This document shows, one piece after another, positions 1 through 7,862 of a DNA stretch of 43,466 nucleotides. The DNA comes from an uncultured Prevotella sp. (GTDB taxonomy: Bacteria; Bacteroidota; Bacteroidia; Bacteroidales; Bacteroidaceae). The position numbers were made by a program, and so were the translations under genes. Position 1 is the stretch's first letter; every line of letters begins with the position of its first letter. The stretch covers positions 1 to 43,466 of the forward strand of contig CAAGKM010000009.1 in assembly GCA_900770395.1 (NCBI GenBank), in the 5' to 3' direction. The notes beneath the pieces are model-generated. The model saw only the letters and a program-made list of their open reading frames with translations. It made no database searches and was not told the DNA's origin.

Positions 1-73
1 TCACGATGAGCCTCACCTGACGCGGCGTGAAGCTCTTCGACCACTTACTGTAGTGCGAGGCAAGCTCTTTATT
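1..73 (-). pseudogene. Truncated DUF4248-like fragment
   Basis: On the minus strand, positions 73 to 2 read an open stretch of 24 codons containing SKSFTPRQVRLIV. From memory this resembles the conserved C-terminal part of DUF4248 proteins, small Bacteroidetes proteins often found in accessory loci. The frame runs off the left edge, so the C-terminus is outside the window. Upstream the frame meets a stop near 110 with no start codon, and it runs through the GGCAACC repeat, so the N-terminal half is missing. This is either a decayed copy or a fragment cut by rearrangement. The function of DUF4248 is unknown. The family call rests on a short motif and is tentative. Confidence 0.35.
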
Positions 74-74
74 C

Positions 75-211
75 TGGCAACCTGGCAACCTGTCAGCCGT
101 TTTCGGGAGTCACTGTAAAAGATGGACAAAACGATTTTTGAGAATTTTTATCCCTGCCCGCCCGCGTGTGTGAGAGTTTTAGAAAAAGGCTGCCAGGTTG
201 CCAGGTTGCCA
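75..211. repeat. Imperfect inverted repeat, GGCAACC-rich
   Basis: A 17-bp sequence made of two GGCAACCT-type units (75-91) recurs in perfect inverse orientation at 195-211. The similarity continues imperfectly outward to about 105 and 183 (CAGCCGTTTT against AAAAAGGCTG). The arms are about 80 bases apart. The stretch 106-364 shows no gene I can support. A minus-strand fragment at 218-265 reads ERRTAEEMMLYQKNI then stop, which looks like the end of a coding sequence but has a stop just upstream. The whole 1-364 region looks like decayed accessory DNA. Confidence 0.5.
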
Positions 212-364
212 CGCCGTTCAGATGTTCTTCTGGTAGAGCATCATCTCCTCGGCGGTCCGACGCTCCTACCCGACGCCCTACCCCCTTTCGCTCCGTCCCC
301 CTTCCGTTTGGATTTCCGTTGTGGGCTCATCATTCCCATTGCCTTGTGGGAGTAGAGAACCTTC

Positions 365-511
365 ATGTCGGAAAGCTCAAGGCTGAACGACTGGCACCCC
401 TTCTCAAAGCCGCTGCGCGAGATATTCGACGACGTGGTGGAGCGCGAGGTGGAGCGACGGGTGAAGGAAGAGCTGAGAATAAGGAAGTGGAAGGAGATGC
501 AGGAGGAATAA
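365..511 (+). CDS. Small hypothetical protein, 48 aa, charged helical
   Basis: ATG at 365 opens a 48-codon frame ending TAA at 509-511. The product begins MSESSRLNDWHPFSKPLREI and is followed by a highly charged stretch (FDDVVEREVERRVKEELRIRK) that would form an amphipathic helix or coiled coil. The even mix of charged residues looks coding-like, and a GGGAG lies about 15 bases upstream. I do not recognise the family. It sits between decayed accessory DNA and the first EPS gene, 29 bases before the next start. It may be a free-standing small protein or the tail of an eroded larger gene. No function is proposed. Confidence 0.4.
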   Translation: MSESSRLNDWHPFSKPLREIFDDVVEREVERRVKEELRIRKWKEMQEE

Positions 512-540
512 CGAATGTGAAATAATATCGGTGAAACGAA

Positions 541-1104
541 ATGATTAAATCAAAACAAGATCTTGCAAGATATATAGAACAAGACAGACTGGCTGAAAAA
601 AGACATGGCGGTGCTGCGTCCGGGGGGGTAAGAGAACGCCTTAACCCCAGGCTGCAGTTTATCCGCAATCTCAGATATTATGAGTATTATCATAATCAGG
701 AGAAGAGAGGTATGTGGACGAAGATGATGGAGCTGTACCATTATTATGTTCACAAACAATTATCATATAAGCTGGGCTTCACGATTTACGCCAACCAGTT
801 TGGACCGGGACTGTTTATTGGGCATTACGGGACAATCGTTATCAACAAGGCATGCCGCATAGGCGCCAACTGTGTGTTGAACGTTGACGTGAATATCGGA
901 ATGGGCGGCAGTGTCATTGGCGACAACTGTTATATAAGCCCCGGAGCAAAGATTGTGAAGCCTGTTCATATTGGCAACAACGTGGTGATTGGCGCAAATG
1001 CCGTGGTTAACAAGGATATACCTGCCAACACTATGGTTGCGGGCATTCCGGCAAAGGTTATAAAAAGATATAATGAGAAAACATCTAAATGGGAGAGAAT
1101 ATAA
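541..1104 (+). CDS. Serine acetyltransferase-like hexapeptide O-acetyltransferase
   Basis: A 187-residue protein with a helical N-terminus (about 1-75) and a left-handed beta-helix of hexapeptide repeats (about 78-175), including IGHYGTIVIN, IGDNCYISPGAKI, IGNNVVIGANAVV and the closing VAGIPAKVIK loop. This is the CysE/LbH_SAT architecture, using acetyl-CoA as donor. Housekeeping CysE usually keeps a catalytic His in the GHGVTIG-type coil; here that coil reads LNVDVNIG, while a His is kept at about 95. As first gene of an EPS cluster, and overlapping a second acyltransferase by one base (TAATG), it more likely acetylates a sugar intermediate than serine. Family assignment is strong; substrate is inference. 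Confidence 0.85.
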   Translation: MIKSKQDLARYIEQDRLAEKRHGGAASGGVRERLNPRLQFIRNLRYYEYYHNQEKRGMWTKMMELYHYYVHKQLSYKLGFTIYANQFGPGLFIGHYGTIVINKACRIGANCVLNVDVNIGMGGSVIGDNCYISPGAKIVKPVHIGNNVVIGANAVVNKDIPANTMVAGIPAKVIKRYNEKTSKWERI

Positions 1105-2126
1105 TGGCAAGGGAGAGAAATGTAAGTATTGACATTTTGAAGTTTATGGCGGTTTTGTTTATAACAAACTCCCACATGAACTATGTCTATGGAGACTACA
1201 GCGCATTAGCCACAGGCGGTGCCATTGGCGACGTGCTGTTTTTCTTCGTCTCCGGCTTTACCCTTTTCATGGGAAGGGCTGGAAGTTTTGACGCATGGTA
1301 TAAAAGACGTATCCGCAGGATTTATCCCTCGGTGTTTGGCTGGGCCATTGTGGCGCTGCTGTTTGGTTTGAGCAGCATCTCCATTGCGGATATTCTTAAA
1401 GGCGGCGGTGAATTCATCTCAGCCATTATGATTTACTATATCTTGCTTTATTTCATTCGGAAATATGCGATGGACAGGCTTCCGCAGGTCTTTGCCGTGT
1501 CATCGGCTATTGTCTTGCTGTGGTATATATTCCTTTTCCCCGAGAAAAGCGATGTGCTGATGTATAAGAGGCTGATGCGTTGGCCATGCTTCTTCCTTTT
1601 CATGCTTATGGGAGCGATGACTGGCAGGAATTCGGTTAATGAAAAAACAGGAAGCCATGCTTTCTGGGGGGGCAATAATGTGATTTCATTATTTATGCTT
1701 TTTATATGCGTGCTGCTGTTCTACGGCATTCAGATTGTCGGCAAAAAGAATGTATATGTGTCTTATCTCCAGATAACAACGCTGATACCTCTGTTTGGCA
1801 TAATCTATTATCTTTATCAATTGGCAAACAGTAAAGTTTTAATGCGTCTGTATGCAAATAAGATTATTCAGGTGACGGTCCTTTCTGTCGGAGGCTTATG
1901 TCTGGAAATATATCTGGTACAGATGCCGATGCTGATAGGAGGTGTTCTGCCATTCGGATTCACGCGCGATGCGCTGCAGCCGTTGTTTCCGCTAAATGTG
2001 GTCATATTGACTGCCATCATCGTTCCATTAGCGTATATCACACGTGCCACAGGAAGATTTTTCGCCCAGACATTCGACAGTGCTGACGGTTATGACTGGA
2101 AGAAGGTATTCAGGCTGATGCAATAG
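1104..2126 (+). CDS. Acyltransferase 3 family membrane protein (OafA/WecH-like)
   Basis: A polytopic integral membrane protein of about 340 residues. The N-terminus carries the family signature, SIDILKFMAVL followed by the His of NSHMNY (about residue 24), the likely catalytic His. RRIRRIYPS is the usual cytoplasmic basic patch. Roughly ten hydrophobic segments follow. The family O-acylates cell-surface sugars with acyl groups passed across the membrane. The ATG at 1104 is preferred to the in-frame ATG at 1089 because GGGAGAGAA lies just before it and it overlaps the previous stop as TAATG, suggesting coupled translation. It probably adds an acetyl or other acyl group to the polymer. The acceptor cannot be read from sequence. 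Confidence 0.85.
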   Translation: MARERNVSIDILKFMAVLFITNSHMNYVYGDYSALATGGAIGDVLFFFVSGFTLFMGRAGSFDAWYKRRIRRIYPSVFGWAIVALLFGLSSISIADILKGGGEFISAIMIYYILLYFIRKYAMDRLPQVFAVSSAIVLLWYIFLFPEKSDVLMYKRLMRWPCFFLFMLMGAMTGRNSVNEKTGSHAFWGGNNVISLFMLFICVLLFYGIQIVGKKNVYVSYLQITTLIPLFGIIYYLYQLANSKVLMRLYANKIIQVTVLSVGGLCLEIYLVQMPMLIGGVLPFGFTRDALQPLFPLNVVILTAIIVPLAYITRATGRFFAQTFDSADGYDWKKVFRLMQ

Positions 2127-2218
2127 CTATCAGGTTACATAATGTGGACGATTTTGCCACTTTTTTGTTTTTTAAAATATTCTTATATTTAAGATTATAT
2201 TCACATTGTTTTTGATTT

Positions 2219-3253
2219 ATGAAAGCAAAAAATGTATTGACGATAGGCATTGACTACCGTGTGGTGCATGGTGGCGTTGCCGCAGTGGAGAATGTGTACA
2301 GCACATTCTATGAACCGTTTAACCATATTGCAACGGTCGTTGATTATGGAAAGATGCGTAAGTTGATGACGTTCCTCAAGGCATACGCAGAGTTCTGGAG
2401 TTGGATGCTGCTTCACCGTGAAATCCAGATTGTGCATGTGCATGGTGCGAGCAATGCCAGTTTTAGACGCAAGAAAATTTTTATAAATCTTGCCAAGATG
2501 TTTGGGAAAAAGGTGGTGTATCATTGTCATGGAGCTGAATTCAAACGATTTGCGGATAACAATTTGCAAACAGTAGCAAAAACATTGAAAAAATGTGATT
2601 GCATAATAGCTCTCAGTGAGAGTTGGAAGCAATGGTTTGAGGAAACATTCCATCATAAAAATGTTATTGTCATAAAGAATGTAATACCTTATCCATGCTC
2701 ACATCCTATAGAGCATGATAAGTTTACTCTGATTTTCTTAGGGCGCTTGGGTGAACGAAAGGGTATTTACGACTTGTTGGATGTATTGTCGGAACATAAA
2801 GATGAGTTTGCTGGCAAAGTCGAATTTCTTTTTGGTGGAGACGGTGATGTTGATGAGGTGTTGTCCATAATAAAACAAAATGGAATAGAAAATATAGCAA
2901 AATATCAAGGGTGGGTAGATGGAAATAAAAAGGAAAAACTCTTGAATATTGCTGATGCCTATATCCTGCCATCATACAATGAAGGTTTGCCTATCTCTAT
3001 TTTAGAAGCAATGAGTTATTCGTTACCGGTTATATCAACAAAGGTTGGAGGAATACCAGAAATATTAGAGAATGGAGAAAATGGATATATAATGGAGCCT
3101 GGTGATAATGAGGCTATATATCATGCTATTAAACTGTTGCTTGCTGATAAAGATAAGGCTAAGATGATGGGACGTAAATCCTATCAAAAAGTAAAAGAAC
3201 ATCTTCCGGCTTTTGTGGATAAACAATTGGATGTATTATATAAGACATTGTGA
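2219..3253 (+). CDS. Glycosyltransferase family 4
   Basis: A 344-residue GT-B glycosyltransferase. The N-terminal Rossmann half begins GIDYRVVHGGVAAVENV. The C-terminal nucleotide-sugar half has FLGRLGERKGIYDLLDVL and the EX7E motif in NEGLPISILEAM (Glu about 255 and 263), followed by VISTKVGGIPEIL. This is typical of retaining GT4 enzymes that extend lipid-linked EPS repeat units at the inner membrane face. It follows a 92-base AT-rich gap, so it may have its own promoter, though I see no clean box. From about position 2670 the gene is visibly more AT-rich than its neighbours, as is common for transferred EPS genes. Donor and acceptor sugars are unknown. Confidence 0.88.
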   Translation: MKAKNVLTIGIDYRVVHGGVAAVENVYSTFYEPFNHIATVVDYGKMRKLMTFLKAYAEFWSWMLLHREIQIVHVHGASNASFRRKKIFINLAKMFGKKVVYHCHGAEFKRFADNNLQTVAKTLKKCDCIIALSESWKQWFEETFHHKNVIVIKNVIPYPCSHPIEHDKFTLIFLGRLGERKGIYDLLDVLSEHKDEFAGKVEFLFGGDGDVDEVLSIIKQNGIENIAKYQGWVDGNKKEKLLNIADAYILPSYNEGLPISILEAMSYSLPVISTKVGGIPEILENGENGYIMEPGDNEAIYHAIKLLLADKDKAKMMGRKSYQKVKEHLPAFVDKQLDVLYKTL

Positions 3254-3271
3254 TAATAAACCAGAATAAAC

Positions 3272-4555
3272 ATGAATAAGAAGTATATCAAGGAAACATT
3301 AAAATATATATTGCGTTCCAAACTATTTATACAGAAATATGTTGATGAGATAGATGCTTTGTACGGAATGACTCCAGATGAGTTGAAAGCGAGAAACGAA
3401 AAGTGTTTCTTGGATTTGTTCCGGAAAGCCTACGACAAATCACCCTTTTATCATCGGCTGTATTCGGAAGCTGGCATCATCAAGGAAGACATTAGGACGC
3501 TTGACGACATCAAGAAGCTGCCAATAATCACCAAAGACATGGTGAAGGCTCATGCCGAGGAAATACGAACAGCACCGAAATGGAAGCTGATAAAGAATCA
3601 TACCAGCGGCACCACGGGAACACCGCTGATGGTGTATGAGGACTGGCCGTCGATATGGCGGGAGCAGGCTTACTTCTATTGCTACCGCAAGCGATGCGGA
3701 TATACGTATGGACAGCCGATAGTGTCGCTACGTGGAAATCTTGAAAAGAAAGACTTTTATTTGAAAGTGCATATCAGCAATATGCTTTATCTGTCAAGCT
3801 ATAACATTAATTCTCAGACTGCGGAAACGTATTATCAACAGATAGCAAGGCATAAGCCTGTGGCAATTGAGGGGTATCCCAGTTCGTTGTACAGCCTGGC
3901 TCTGATGTTGCGCGACAAAGGACTGCAGCTGCATATTCCTGTGGCATTTACATCGAGCGAGACATTGCTGGACTATCAGCGGAAATTGATTGAGAAACAG
4001 TTTGATACGCAGATATTTGATCATTACGGTACTACAGAAAGGACCATCAGGCTCAGTGAGACTTTAAATCATAAAGGTTATTATGAGAATCCCGGATATT
4101 CTATCAATGAATACACAGAGGATGGGGAGATTACTACGTCACTTATCAATTTCTCATTCCCTCTAATCAGATATAAGGGTAATGACATCATGGAGATGGC
4201 GGATTTTACGGAAGAAAATCAGCAGGTAATAGTAAAAAAAGTGCAGGGGCGGAAGAGTACCTGTCTGATAGGAAAAGACGGTACAGAGTATAGCGGAGCA
4301 TTGCTGACAAGGGTGTTTAAGGATATTAGTACAATAGATAATGCGCAGTTTGTGCAAGAGAAGAAAGGATATGTTGTACTGAATTATGTTCCAGGAAAAG
4401 GATTTACGGAGCAGGATAGGGAAAAGTTGTGTGATGCTGTTGTTGAACAGTTGGGAGAAGACAACTTCAAGTTTGCCTTCCGCTCCATCACGCCACAAGA
4501 AATTATTTATTCTGAAAGAGGTAAGTTTAATTATATTGTAAATAAAATCAGTTAA
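3272..4555 (+). CDS. CapK-like adenylate-forming enzyme (phenylacetate-CoA ligase family)
   Basis: A 427-residue member of the PaaK/CapK branch of adenylate-forming enzymes. The P-loop is TSGTTGTPLMVYED (about 111-124). The A5 motif is FDHYGTTE (about 249-256, often YGxTE). The C-terminal lid domain is short. The family activates a carboxylate as acyl-AMP and may pass it to CoA. Members inside capsule and EPS loci are commonly named CapK; their substrates are mostly unproven. Here it lies between a GT4 and a nucleotide-sugar dehydrogenase, with two acyltransferases upstream, so it may activate an acid used to decorate the polymer. Spacing is 18 bases from the preceding gene and 4 to the next, consistent with one operon. 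Confidence 0.82.
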   Translation: MNKKYIKETLKYILRSKLFIQKYVDEIDALYGMTPDELKARNEKCFLDLFRKAYDKSPFYHRLYSEAGIIKEDIRTLDDIKKLPIITKDMVKAHAEEIRTAPKWKLIKNHTSGTTGTPLMVYEDWPSIWREQAYFYCYRKRCGYTYGQPIVSLRGNLEKKDFYLKVHISNMLYLSSYNINSQTAETYYQQIARHKPVAIEGYPSSLYSLALMLRDKGLQLHIPVAFTSSETLLDYQRKLIEKQFDTQIFDHYGTTERTIRLSETLNHKGYYENPGYSINEYTEDGEITTSLINFSFPLIRYKGNDIMEMADFTEENQQVIVKKVQGRKSTCLIGKDGTEYSGALLTRVFKDISTIDNAQFVQEKKGYVVLNYVPGKGFTEQDREKLCDAVVEQLGEDNFKFAFRSITPQEIIYSERGKFNYIVNKIS

Positions 4556-4559
4556 CAAT

Positions 4560-5954
4560 ATGAATATTAGTATTTTCGGCCTCGGCTACGTAGGATGCGT
4601 AGGCGCGGCATGCTTGGCTAAATTGGGCCATAAGGTGATTGGAGTAGATGTAAACGAGAACAAGGTGAGACTGATGAATGAGGGCAAGCCGACGATTATC
4701 GAGGAAGGCATCGCAGAACTGTGTCAGGAAGCTCACGACAAGGGACTGATGTCGGCAACGACTGTTGCCGCTGAGGCTATCGCCGAGACAGAGGTGAGCT
4801 TTATTGTGGTGGGTACGCCGTCAAGTCCTGAAGGACATTTGAACCTGAACTACATCTATACGGTGGCGGGACGTATAGGCCGTGCCTTGAAGGAGAAGAA
4901 GGAGCGCGGCGACATAAAGAACATGCATCTTGTGGCTATACGCTCGACAGTGCTGCCTGGTACAAACCAGAAAGTGGGAGAAATTATTGCGGAGGAGTCG
5001 GGACTGACCCGCGGAGTGGACTTTACCATTGTGAGCAATCCAGAGTTCCTGCGTGAGGGTACATCGGTTGAGGATTATTTCAATCCTCCGTTGACTCTTA
5101 TAGGCACTGACTCTGAATATGCGGAGAAGGTGTTCCGCGAGATGTATAAGGACATCAATGCCGAATTTATCTGCACGGACATCAAGGTAGCGGAAATGAT
5201 GAAATATGTGAACAACACGTATCATGCGCTGAAGATTGTCTTCGGAAACGAGGTGGGAAATATATGCAAGTCGGTGGATGTGGACAGTCACAAGGTGATG
5301 GAGATTTTCTGCAAGGACAAGCAGCTGAACATCTCGCCTTATTATTTCAAGCCTGGATTCGCATACGGCGGCAGCTGTCTGCCAAAGGACATGAAGGCTC
5401 TGAAGACTCTGGCCCACGACAACTATGTGGAGGTGCCCGTGATTGAGAGCATATTCCAGAGCAACGAGAACCAGAAGAAACGTGCCATACAGCTGATTAT
5501 GAATCAGGGACAGAGAAAGATTGGCGTGCTCGGGCTCAGCTTCAAGGCCGGTACGGACGACCTGCGCTGCTCTCCGATTGTGGATGTGGTAGAGGGGCTT
5601 CTTGGAAAGGGCTTTGAGATCAGGATATACGACCGCAACGTGAAAGTGTCGGAGCTGACGGGCACAAACAAGGACTTTATCATGGCAAAGATTCCGCATC
5701 TGCAGCACTTTGTGACTGCCGACCTCGATGATGTGTGCAGGAACAGCGACGTGCTGGTTGTGACGAACAAGGAGAAGGACTTCGAGGAGGTGCTGAAGAA
5801 GTATCCGGGCAAGATTGTCATAGACCTTGTGCGCCAGTGGAAGGATGTTGACTATGACGGCAAGTATGAGGGTATCTCTTGGGGCGACATCAACCGGAAC
5901 CAGGAGGGACAGAGCAAGGAGCTTGACATGAACTTCAAGCAGACGGAGTTTTAA
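4560..5954 (+). CDS. Nucleotide-sugar dehydrogenase, GDP-mannose 6-dehydrogenase-like
   Basis: A 464-residue UDP-glucose/GDP-mannose dehydrogenase family enzyme. It has the NAD-binding GLGYVG (about 7-12), VGTPSSPEGHLNL (about 84-97), SNPEFLREGT (about 159-168), the MMKYVNNTYHALK helix with the catalytic Lys, and the nucleophile Cys273 in AYGGSCLPKDMKAL. The family oxidises the C6 alcohol of a nucleotide hexose to the uronic acid with two NAD. The start (MNISIFGLGYVGCVGAACLA) and the SCLPKD box are closer to AlgD (GDP-mannose to GDP-mannuronate) than to Ugd as I recall them, but substrate cannot be settled by eye. The neighbouring lyase fits a uronate-containing polymer. Confidence 0.88.
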   Translation: MNISIFGLGYVGCVGAACLAKLGHKVIGVDVNENKVRLMNEGKPTIIEEGIAELCQEAHDKGLMSATTVAAEAIAETEVSFIVVGTPSSPEGHLNLNYIYTVAGRIGRALKEKKERGDIKNMHLVAIRSTVLPGTNQKVGEIIAEESGLTRGVDFTIVSNPEFLREGTSVEDYFNPPLTLIGTDSEYAEKVFREMYKDINAEFICTDIKVAEMMKYVNNTYHALKIVFGNEVGNICKSVDVDSHKVMEIFCKDKQLNISPYYFKPGFAYGGSCLPKDMKALKTLAHDNYVEVPVIESIFQSNENQKKRAIQLIMNQGQRKIGVLGLSFKAGTDDLRCSPIVDVVEGLLGKGFEIRIYDRNVKVSELTGTNKDFIMAKIPHLQHFVTADLDDVCRNSDVLVVTNKEKDFEEVLKKYPGKIVIDLVRQWKDVDYDGKYEGISWGDINRNQEGQSKELDMNFKQTEF

Positions 5955-6014
5955 AGAAAACGTGACTTATCATGGTTTCCAAAACGATTCCATGTTGTTT
6001 CTTTCTGATAAATA

Positions 6015-7859
6015 ATGGGAAAACTTTCGTGGTATTATAACCGCCTGAAGGCAATGAACCTTCGGGAGGTGGGTTGGCGTATTGGGCAAAAACGCCTGCA
6101 GCGGCATGAGAAAAAGGTGTTCGGGAGTATGCAGCAGAATGTTGGCAATGATGTCTTTGACGGCAGGTATCGGAATCTCAGTTTCAATCCCGCAGCCTTA
6201 GGCATATATTTTGAAAACTCACACTACGGAACCGAGACGGCAATCCATCTATTAAAAGGACCTGACTATAGGCGGTGGCCAAAGACTTTCAGCTATGACC
6301 TGGACTATAAGCAGAGGGATGATCTTGGCGATGCGAGGACCTGCTGGGAGAAGGACAGACATTTTGACTGGGCACTGCTTGCAAAGGCTTATTATGTGAC
6401 CAGGGATGAGAGGCTTTTCGCAGAACTGAGCGAAAAGGTGGAAGAATGGTGCAGGGACAATGCCTTTCTGCACGGGATAGCATGGACATCGGCAATGGAA
6501 CTGGCAATACGTTCCGTCAACTGGATGTTTGCCCTTGCTTTCATTCAGAAAAGCGGCAGGGACATTGTGCGGCTGAAGAATGGGATTATCAACATAACAG
6601 ACCATCTAACAAAACATTATTCACGCTTTTCGTCGGCGAACAACCATCTGCTTGTGGAGGCAACGGCAATAGGCATGGCAGGATATGCGCTGGGCCATAG
6701 ACCTTGGCAGGAACTTGCAGTCAAGATTCTGTCAGAGGAGCTGACGAGCCAAAACTATGAGGACGGTGTGAATAAGGAACTGTCGCTGCATTACCAGACT
6801 TTTGGCATGGAGGCATATTGTCTGATGATACATGCGATGAGGGTAAACGGTAATGAGATTCCTTGCGGATGGATAGAGATGCTGGGAAAACAAGGAGAGT
6901 ATGTGGCACATTGCTGCTGGAGAGAGCAGGCCGTCATGGAGTTTGGCGATGATGACGAAGGGAAGATAATTGACCTCAAGGGCGGCGAATGGCATAACTT
7001 CAACTATATACTTCAGTTTGTCTCTTTGCTGACAAAATGCAGATTCAGCAGTTTCAAGAATACGGAAGAAAACATATCGTGGCTGTTTGGTGACGATGAG
7101 ATAAAATCCATGTTTGCGCTGCCGCTATATAACAATAAGGTGAGCAAGTGCTATAAAACCGGCGGCAATACCTTTATGCGGGATTGCAGCGACAAAGTGC
7201 TAATTGGCATTGACCATGCTGAACTGGGATTTGGCTCTATAGCCGCTCATGGGCATGCCGATGCGCTGAGTGTGCAGATGATGGTGGACGGGAAGGCTAT
7301 TCTTGCCGACCCCGGGACTTATATTTATCATTGTAATCTGCCAATGAGAAACGAATTTAGAAAGACAATCAATCATAATACAGTGGCATTTCTTGATGAC
7401 TGTGGAATGGCAATAGATCAATCGCAGATGCTCGGGGCATTCCTATGGGGAAAAAGGGCACATTGCACACTGGAAAATTGGAAGACCGCTCCATCGCATG
7501 ACACACTGACTGCCAGCCACGACGGATATGCTCCCTTCAGACATAAAAGAACAGTTGAGCTTATAGGTAAAGACACCTCGGCACCAGTGTTGAGGGTGAA
7601 GGATATGATGAGCGGAAACAGATGGGTGGCAACATGGATGCTCGGGGCTGACTGTTCCGTGATTAAAAACGGAGAGGATTTTACTATAACACATAGCAGT
7701 AGGATTGTGGTTCTGAATATCGCTACCGATGTGGAGAACATACAGATAGAAGATGTGGAGATAAGCGAGGAGTACGGAGTGAAAAGACCTTCGAAGGCTA
7801 TTAGAATTTATGGCAGTCAACTGGTTTTGTCGGTTGACTTCAAAATATTGTTGAATTAA
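6015..7859 (+). CDS. Heparinase II/III family polysaccharide lyase
   Basis: A 614-residue protein with the heparinase II/III layout: an alpha/alpha-toroid N-terminal domain (about 100-360, with SSANNHLLVEATA near 206-218 and ELSLHYQTFGMEAY near 255-268) and a C-terminal beta-sandwich (about 375-610) carrying AHGHADALS (411-419) and ADPGTYIYH (431-439). These enzymes cleave uronate-containing polysaccharides by beta-elimination. No clear signal peptide is visible at the N-terminus, which is basic (YYNRLKAMNLREVGWRIGQKRLQ), so export is uncertain. In EPS clusters such proteins are usually thought to trim or release the polymer. It lies directly after the uronate-forming dehydrogenase, with a 60-base gap before it. 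Confidence 0.87.
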   Translation: MGKLSWYYNRLKAMNLREVGWRIGQKRLQRHEKKVFGSMQQNVGNDVFDGRYRNLSFNPAALGIYFENSHYGTETAIHLLKGPDYRRWPKTFSYDLDYKQRDDLGDARTCWEKDRHFDWALLAKAYYVTRDERLFAELSEKVEEWCRDNAFLHGIAWTSAMELAIRSVNWMFALAFIQKSGRDIVRLKNGIINITDHLTKHYSRFSSANNHLLVEATAIGMAGYALGHRPWQELAVKILSEELTSQNYEDGVNKELSLHYQTFGMEAYCLMIHAMRVNGNEIPCGWIEMLGKQGEYVAHCCWREQAVMEFGDDDEGKIIDLKGGEWHNFNYILQFVSLLTKCRFSSFKNTEENISWLFGDDEIKSMFALPLYNNKVSKCYKTGGNTFMRDCSDKVLIGIDHAELGFGSIAAHGHADALSVQMMVDGKAILADPGTYIYHCNLPMRNEFRKTINHNTVAFLDDCGMAIDQSQMLGAFLWGKRAHCTLENWKTAPSHDTLTASHDGYAPFRHKRTVELIGKDTSAPVLRVKDMMSGNRWVATWMLGADCSVIKNGEDFTITHSSRIVVLNIATDVENIQIEDVEISEEYGVKRPSKAIRIYGSQLVLSVDFKILLN

Positions 7860-7862
7860 TAT

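Noticed and set aside
122..355. 77-codon plus-strand frame at the left end
   Set aside because: Pro/Leu-rich, runs across the inverted repeat, and the opposite strand holds better traces of former coding sequence.
1089..1103. Start of the acyltransferase 3 gene at the earlier ATG
   Set aside because: The ATG at 1104 has the better purine-rich site and forms the TAATG overlap; five extra residues add nothing conserved.
4821..5708. 295-codon minus-strand frame antisense to the nucleotide-sugar dehydrogenase
   Set aside because: The sense gene is unmistakable; the antisense product is His/Leu-rich shadow sequence.
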